From assembly GCF_900112335.1 (NCBI RefSeq), contig NZ_FOLG01000009.1:1-64000 (forward strand): DNA of 64,000 nucleotides. Reading direction: 5' to 3'. This document shows positions 61,799 to 64,000 of the stretch, one piece after another. Position 1 is the stretch's first letter, and each line of letters starts with the position of its first letter. This DNA is from Tropicimonas isoalkanivorans (GTDB taxonomy: Bacteria; Pseudomonadota; Alphaproteobacteria; Rhodobacterales; Rhodobacteraceae). The notes under the pieces are model-generated. The model saw nothing but the letters and a program-made list of their open reading frames with translations, did no database searches and had not been told where the DNA came from. The position numbers were made by a program, and so were the translations under genes.

Positions 61799-63043
61799 AT
61801 GACCAGCTTTGCCGAAAGAGCCCGCGCCGCCGCCGTCGAGATGCGCAGCCTGTTTGCGCCAACCCCGTTGCAGCGCAACGAACACCTCAGCGCGCGGTAT
61901 GGCGCCGACATCTACCTAAAGCGCGAGGACCTTTCTCCGGTACGGTCCTACAAGCTGCGCGGCGCATTCAATGCCATGCGCAAGGTGATCGCCGCAAAGC
62001 CGGACCAGTCGCTCTTCGTCTGTGCCAGTGCCGGGAACCACGCGCAGGGCGTGGCTTATGTCTGCCGCCATTTCGGCGTGAAAGGCGTGGTCTTCATGCC
62101 GGTGACGACGCCGCAGCAGAAGATCCATAAAACGCGCACCTTCGGTGGCGACAGCATCGAGATCCGCCTGATTGGCGACTATTTCGACAACACGCTCGCG
62201 GAGGCGCAACGCTGGTGCGTCGAAGCAGGCGGGCATTTCCTCGCACCGTTCGACGATGCCGACGTCATCGAAGGTCAGGCGTCGGTGATGGCCGAGGTGC
62301 TGGACGAGATCGGACCGCCGGACATGGTGATCCTGCCGGTGGGTGGCGGGGGTCTCGCGGCGGGGGTGACGCGCTATCTGGAGGATGTCGCGCCCATGGT
62401 CGGGCTGCGCTTCGTGGAGCCGGCGGGCGGAGCGAGCCTGACAGCGGCGGTAGCGGCGGGCCATCCGGTCACATTGCCCAAGGTCAACACCTTCGTCGAC
62501 GGGGCGGCAGTGGCTCGCATCGGTGCCCTGCCCTTCGAGTCGCTCTCCGGCGTTGCGCCGGCCGATGTGCTCCTGGCGCCGGAGGACCGGATCTGCACGA
62601 CGATCCTAGAGATGCTGAACGTGGAGGGCATCGTGCTGGAACCGGCCGGCGCGATGTCGGTGGACGTACTGCCGGACCTCGCCAACCAGGTGCGGGGGCG
62701 CCGGGTCGTTTGCGTGACCTCTGGCGGCAATTTCGATTTCGAGCGCCTGCCGGAAGTGAAGGAGCGCGCCCAGCGGTATTCCGGGGTGAAGAAGTACATC
62801 ATCCTGCGGCTTCCCCAGCGGCCCGGCGCTCTCAGGGATTTTCTCGACTTGCTTGGACCGGAGGACGACATCGCCCGATTCGAGTACATGAAGAAATCGG
62901 CACGCAACTTCGGGTCCGTGCTACTGGGGATCGAGACGGCGCAAGCGGCCAATTTCACAGCCCTCTTTGCGCGGCTGGATGCGCACGGTTTCATCTACAA
63001 CGACATCACGAATAACGAGACGCTGGCCGAATTCGTCATCTAG
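61799..63043 (+). CDS. ilvA: Threonine ammonia-lyase (threonine deaminase)
   Basis: PLP enzyme converting threonine to 2-oxobutyrate, first step toward isoleucine. The 414-residue protein has the PLP lysine in SYKLRGAFNAMRK, ASAGNHAQGVAY, the glycine loop PVGGGGLAAG and VCVTSGGNFDFER. The C-terminal about 80 residues (YIILRLPQRPGALRDFLDLL) form one ACT-like regulatory domain, so it is the short biosynthetic/catabolic form. Its stop overlaps the Hpt gene stop by four bases in convergent orientation. Confidence 0.94.
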   Translation: MTSFAERARAAAVEMRSLFAPTPLQRNEHLSARYGADIYLKREDLSPVRSYKLRGAFNAMRKVIAAKPDQSLFVCASAGNHAQGVAYVCRHFGVKGVVFMPVTTPQQKIHKTRTFGGDSIEIRLIGDYFDNTLAEAQRWCVEAGGHFLAPFDDADVIEGQASVMAEVLDEIGPPDMVILPVGGGGLAAGVTRYLEDVAPMVGLRFVEPAGGASLTAAVAAGHPVTLPKVNTFVDGAAVARIGALPFESLSGVAPADVLLAPEDRICTTILEMLNVEGIVLEPAGAMSVDVLPDLANQVRGRRVVCVTSGGNFDFERLPEVKERAQRYSGVKKYIILRLPQRPGALRDFLDLLGPEDDIARFEYMKKSARNFGSVLLGIETAQAANFTALFARLDAHGFIYNDITNNETLAEFVI

Positions 63044-63393
63044 GCGCGGCGCACCGTGGAGTCCTCGGCCGCAAGCCCGGCCACGCCATCAAGGAACGCC
63101 GTCCGCGAGTTTTCATAGTTTTCGAAAATCGGCTGCAGGTCGACCTCCTCCGCCCGGCCCTCCACGGCCAGCCTCTCGCTTTTCAGACACAGCCTTGCGA
63201 GGTCTCGAAAACCGAGGTTCGCGGCGCACCCCTTGAGGAAATGAAGATCCTCTTCGTAGAGATCCGGACTCGGCTTCTCTCTCAGCCGTGCGAGCAGCGC
63301 TTCGACCTCCTCCAGAAACAGGTCCACCACCGCCTCGAATTCGGACGGGCCGATCTCCGAACGCAATTCCGTCACGCGAGCCCAGTCGATCAT
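63040..63393 (-). CDS. Hpt histidine phosphotransfer protein
   Basis: A 117-residue protein with the Hpt four-helix bundle: FEAVVDLFLEEVEALLARLR, then the phospho-site LHFLKGCAANLGF with H51 in H-x-x-K-G, and helices to the end. It should shuttle phosphate between receiver domains. The neighbour on the other side is a response regulator reading away from it; the pair could be partners. Confidence 0.9.
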   Translation of the reverse strand: MIDWARVTELRSEIGPSEFEAVVDLFLEEVEALLARLREKPSPDLYEEDLHFLKGCAANLGFRDLARLCLKSERLAVEGRAEEVDLQPIFENYENSRTAFLDGVAGLAAEDSTVRRA

Positions 63394-63549
63394 GTCGGAT
63401 CCTTTCCCCAGACTATGGGCGATGACGATCCACCTAACCGGGCACGCTTAAGAAAGCCTTGAGTGGGGAAAGCGATTCAAATACCTCGCTTCATTCGACG
63501 TTAATCCAGGTGTGAAAGGGCATGTGGAAACGAGTTTATCGGCCCCAGG

Positions 63550-64000
63550 GTGTTTCCATTGCCGACTGCCTGCGAGTCCATCAGCGTCATTCCCGAGGGG
63601 GGCAGGCTTCTTCCGCGCTGTGTGATGGTCGTGGACGACAGCCGCTTGCAGCGCCGCATCCTGTCCGCCCTGCTCAACCGGTGGGGCTACTGCGTGGAGG
63701 AAGCGGAATCCGCACCGCAGGCTCTGGAGAAATGCAGTATCAACCCGCCGGACATCGTCATCAGCGACTGGATGATGCCGCAGATGAACGGCCTGGAATT
63801 CTGTCGGGCATTTCGGCGGATGCAGCGGGACACCTACGGGTATTTCATCCTGCTGACCTCGAAGTCGCAGTCGCTTGAAGTCGTTCAGGGGCTGGATGCA
63901 GGAGCCGACGATTTTCTGACGAAGCCGGTGAACGGCGACGAATTGCGCGCGCGGCTGAATGCCGGCGAACGCGTTTTGTCGATGGAAAAGGAACTGGTCG
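63550..64000 (+). CDS. Response regulator, N-terminal receiver (runs off right edge)
   Basis: Open from GTG 63550 to the window end, 150 residues visible. The receiver has VMVVDDSRLQRRIL (D29, D30), phospho-acceptor D73 in IVISDWMMPQMNGLEF, T103 (LLTSKS) and K125 (DDFLTKPV). After it RARLNAGERVLSMEKELV looks like the linker that in such proteins leads to a GGDEF or other output domain outside the window. The start is uncertain: ATG 63625 would begin just before the DD. Probable partner of the divergent Hpt protein. Confidence 0.85.
   Translation, partial: MFPLPTACESISVIPEGGRLLPRCVMVVDDSRLQRRILSALLNRWGYCVEEAESAPQALEKCSINPPDIVISDWMMPQMNGLEFCRAFRRMQRDTYGYFILLTSKSQSLEVVQGLDAGADDFLTKPVNGDELRARLNAGERVLSMEKELV

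Overview
The window looks like a chromosomal segment of a Rhodobacterales (Roseobacter/Rhodobacter-type) alphaproteobacterium. Support comes from the fbc-type petABC operon with a twin-arginine Rieske N-terminus of the Rhodobacter kind, the petP-petR regulator pair next to hdaH-xseB-ispA-dxs, dapF-mtaB, gltD-(small exported protein)-gltB, and high-GC coding DNA. Nothing was run; all calls come from reading the sequence and from family knowledge.

Layout. (1) 1-10.7 kb is a genomic island anchored at the 3' end of tRNA-Lys(UUU), with a tyrosine integrase beside the tRNA and its far end outside the window. It carries a truncated IS5-type transposase, a DarT1-NADAR type toxin-antitoxin pair, a three-gene bacterial ubiquitin-like conjugation operon (three Ubl repeats fused to an E2-like domain; JAMM peptidase fused to an E1; a DUF6527 protein), a divergent XRE plus ImmA/IrrE metalloprotease pair sharing a palindromic promoter region with it, and a HipA_2-like kinase with a partner. 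This is a defence/conflict island. (2) 10.8-49.5 kb is core chromosome: lysine/peptidoglycan precursor (dapF), tRNA modification (mtaB, queG), cytochrome bc1 (petABC), shikimate (aroC), purine salvage (ade-amn), HU, isoprenoid synthesis (dxs, ispA), a pet regulator pair, ilvE, glutamate synthase (gltBD), cell-wall enzymes (mtgA, uppP), and transporters and envelope proteins. A GC-rich intergenic element recurs four times here. (3) 49.6-60.0 kb is a second integrated element of about 10.4 kb, bounded by an exact 22-bp repeat of the tRNA-Leu(CAG) 3' end. It has an integrase, an excisionase-like gene, small regulators, and only a partial HK97 morphogenesis set (prohead protease, major capsid, tape measure, gp10-like) with no recognisable terminase or portal. 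It resembles a satellite or a deleted prophage. Its middle holds a small CRISPR-like repeat cluster and two matched 23-bp palindromes. (4) 60.4-64 kb returns to core genes: argG, ilvA, an Hpt phosphotransfer protein and a response regulator running off the right edge.

The most interesting region is 1.9-6.3 kb. The Ubl-E2 fusion, JAMM-E1 fusion and DUF6527 genes are joined by four-base ATGA overlaps and read away from an XRE/ImmA pair. Two 13-bp inverted arms each contain the -35 box of one divergent promoter, so one repressor dimer pair could silence both operons and the ImmA protease could release them. The second most interesting feature is the compact repeat/palindrome block inside the tRNA-Leu element.
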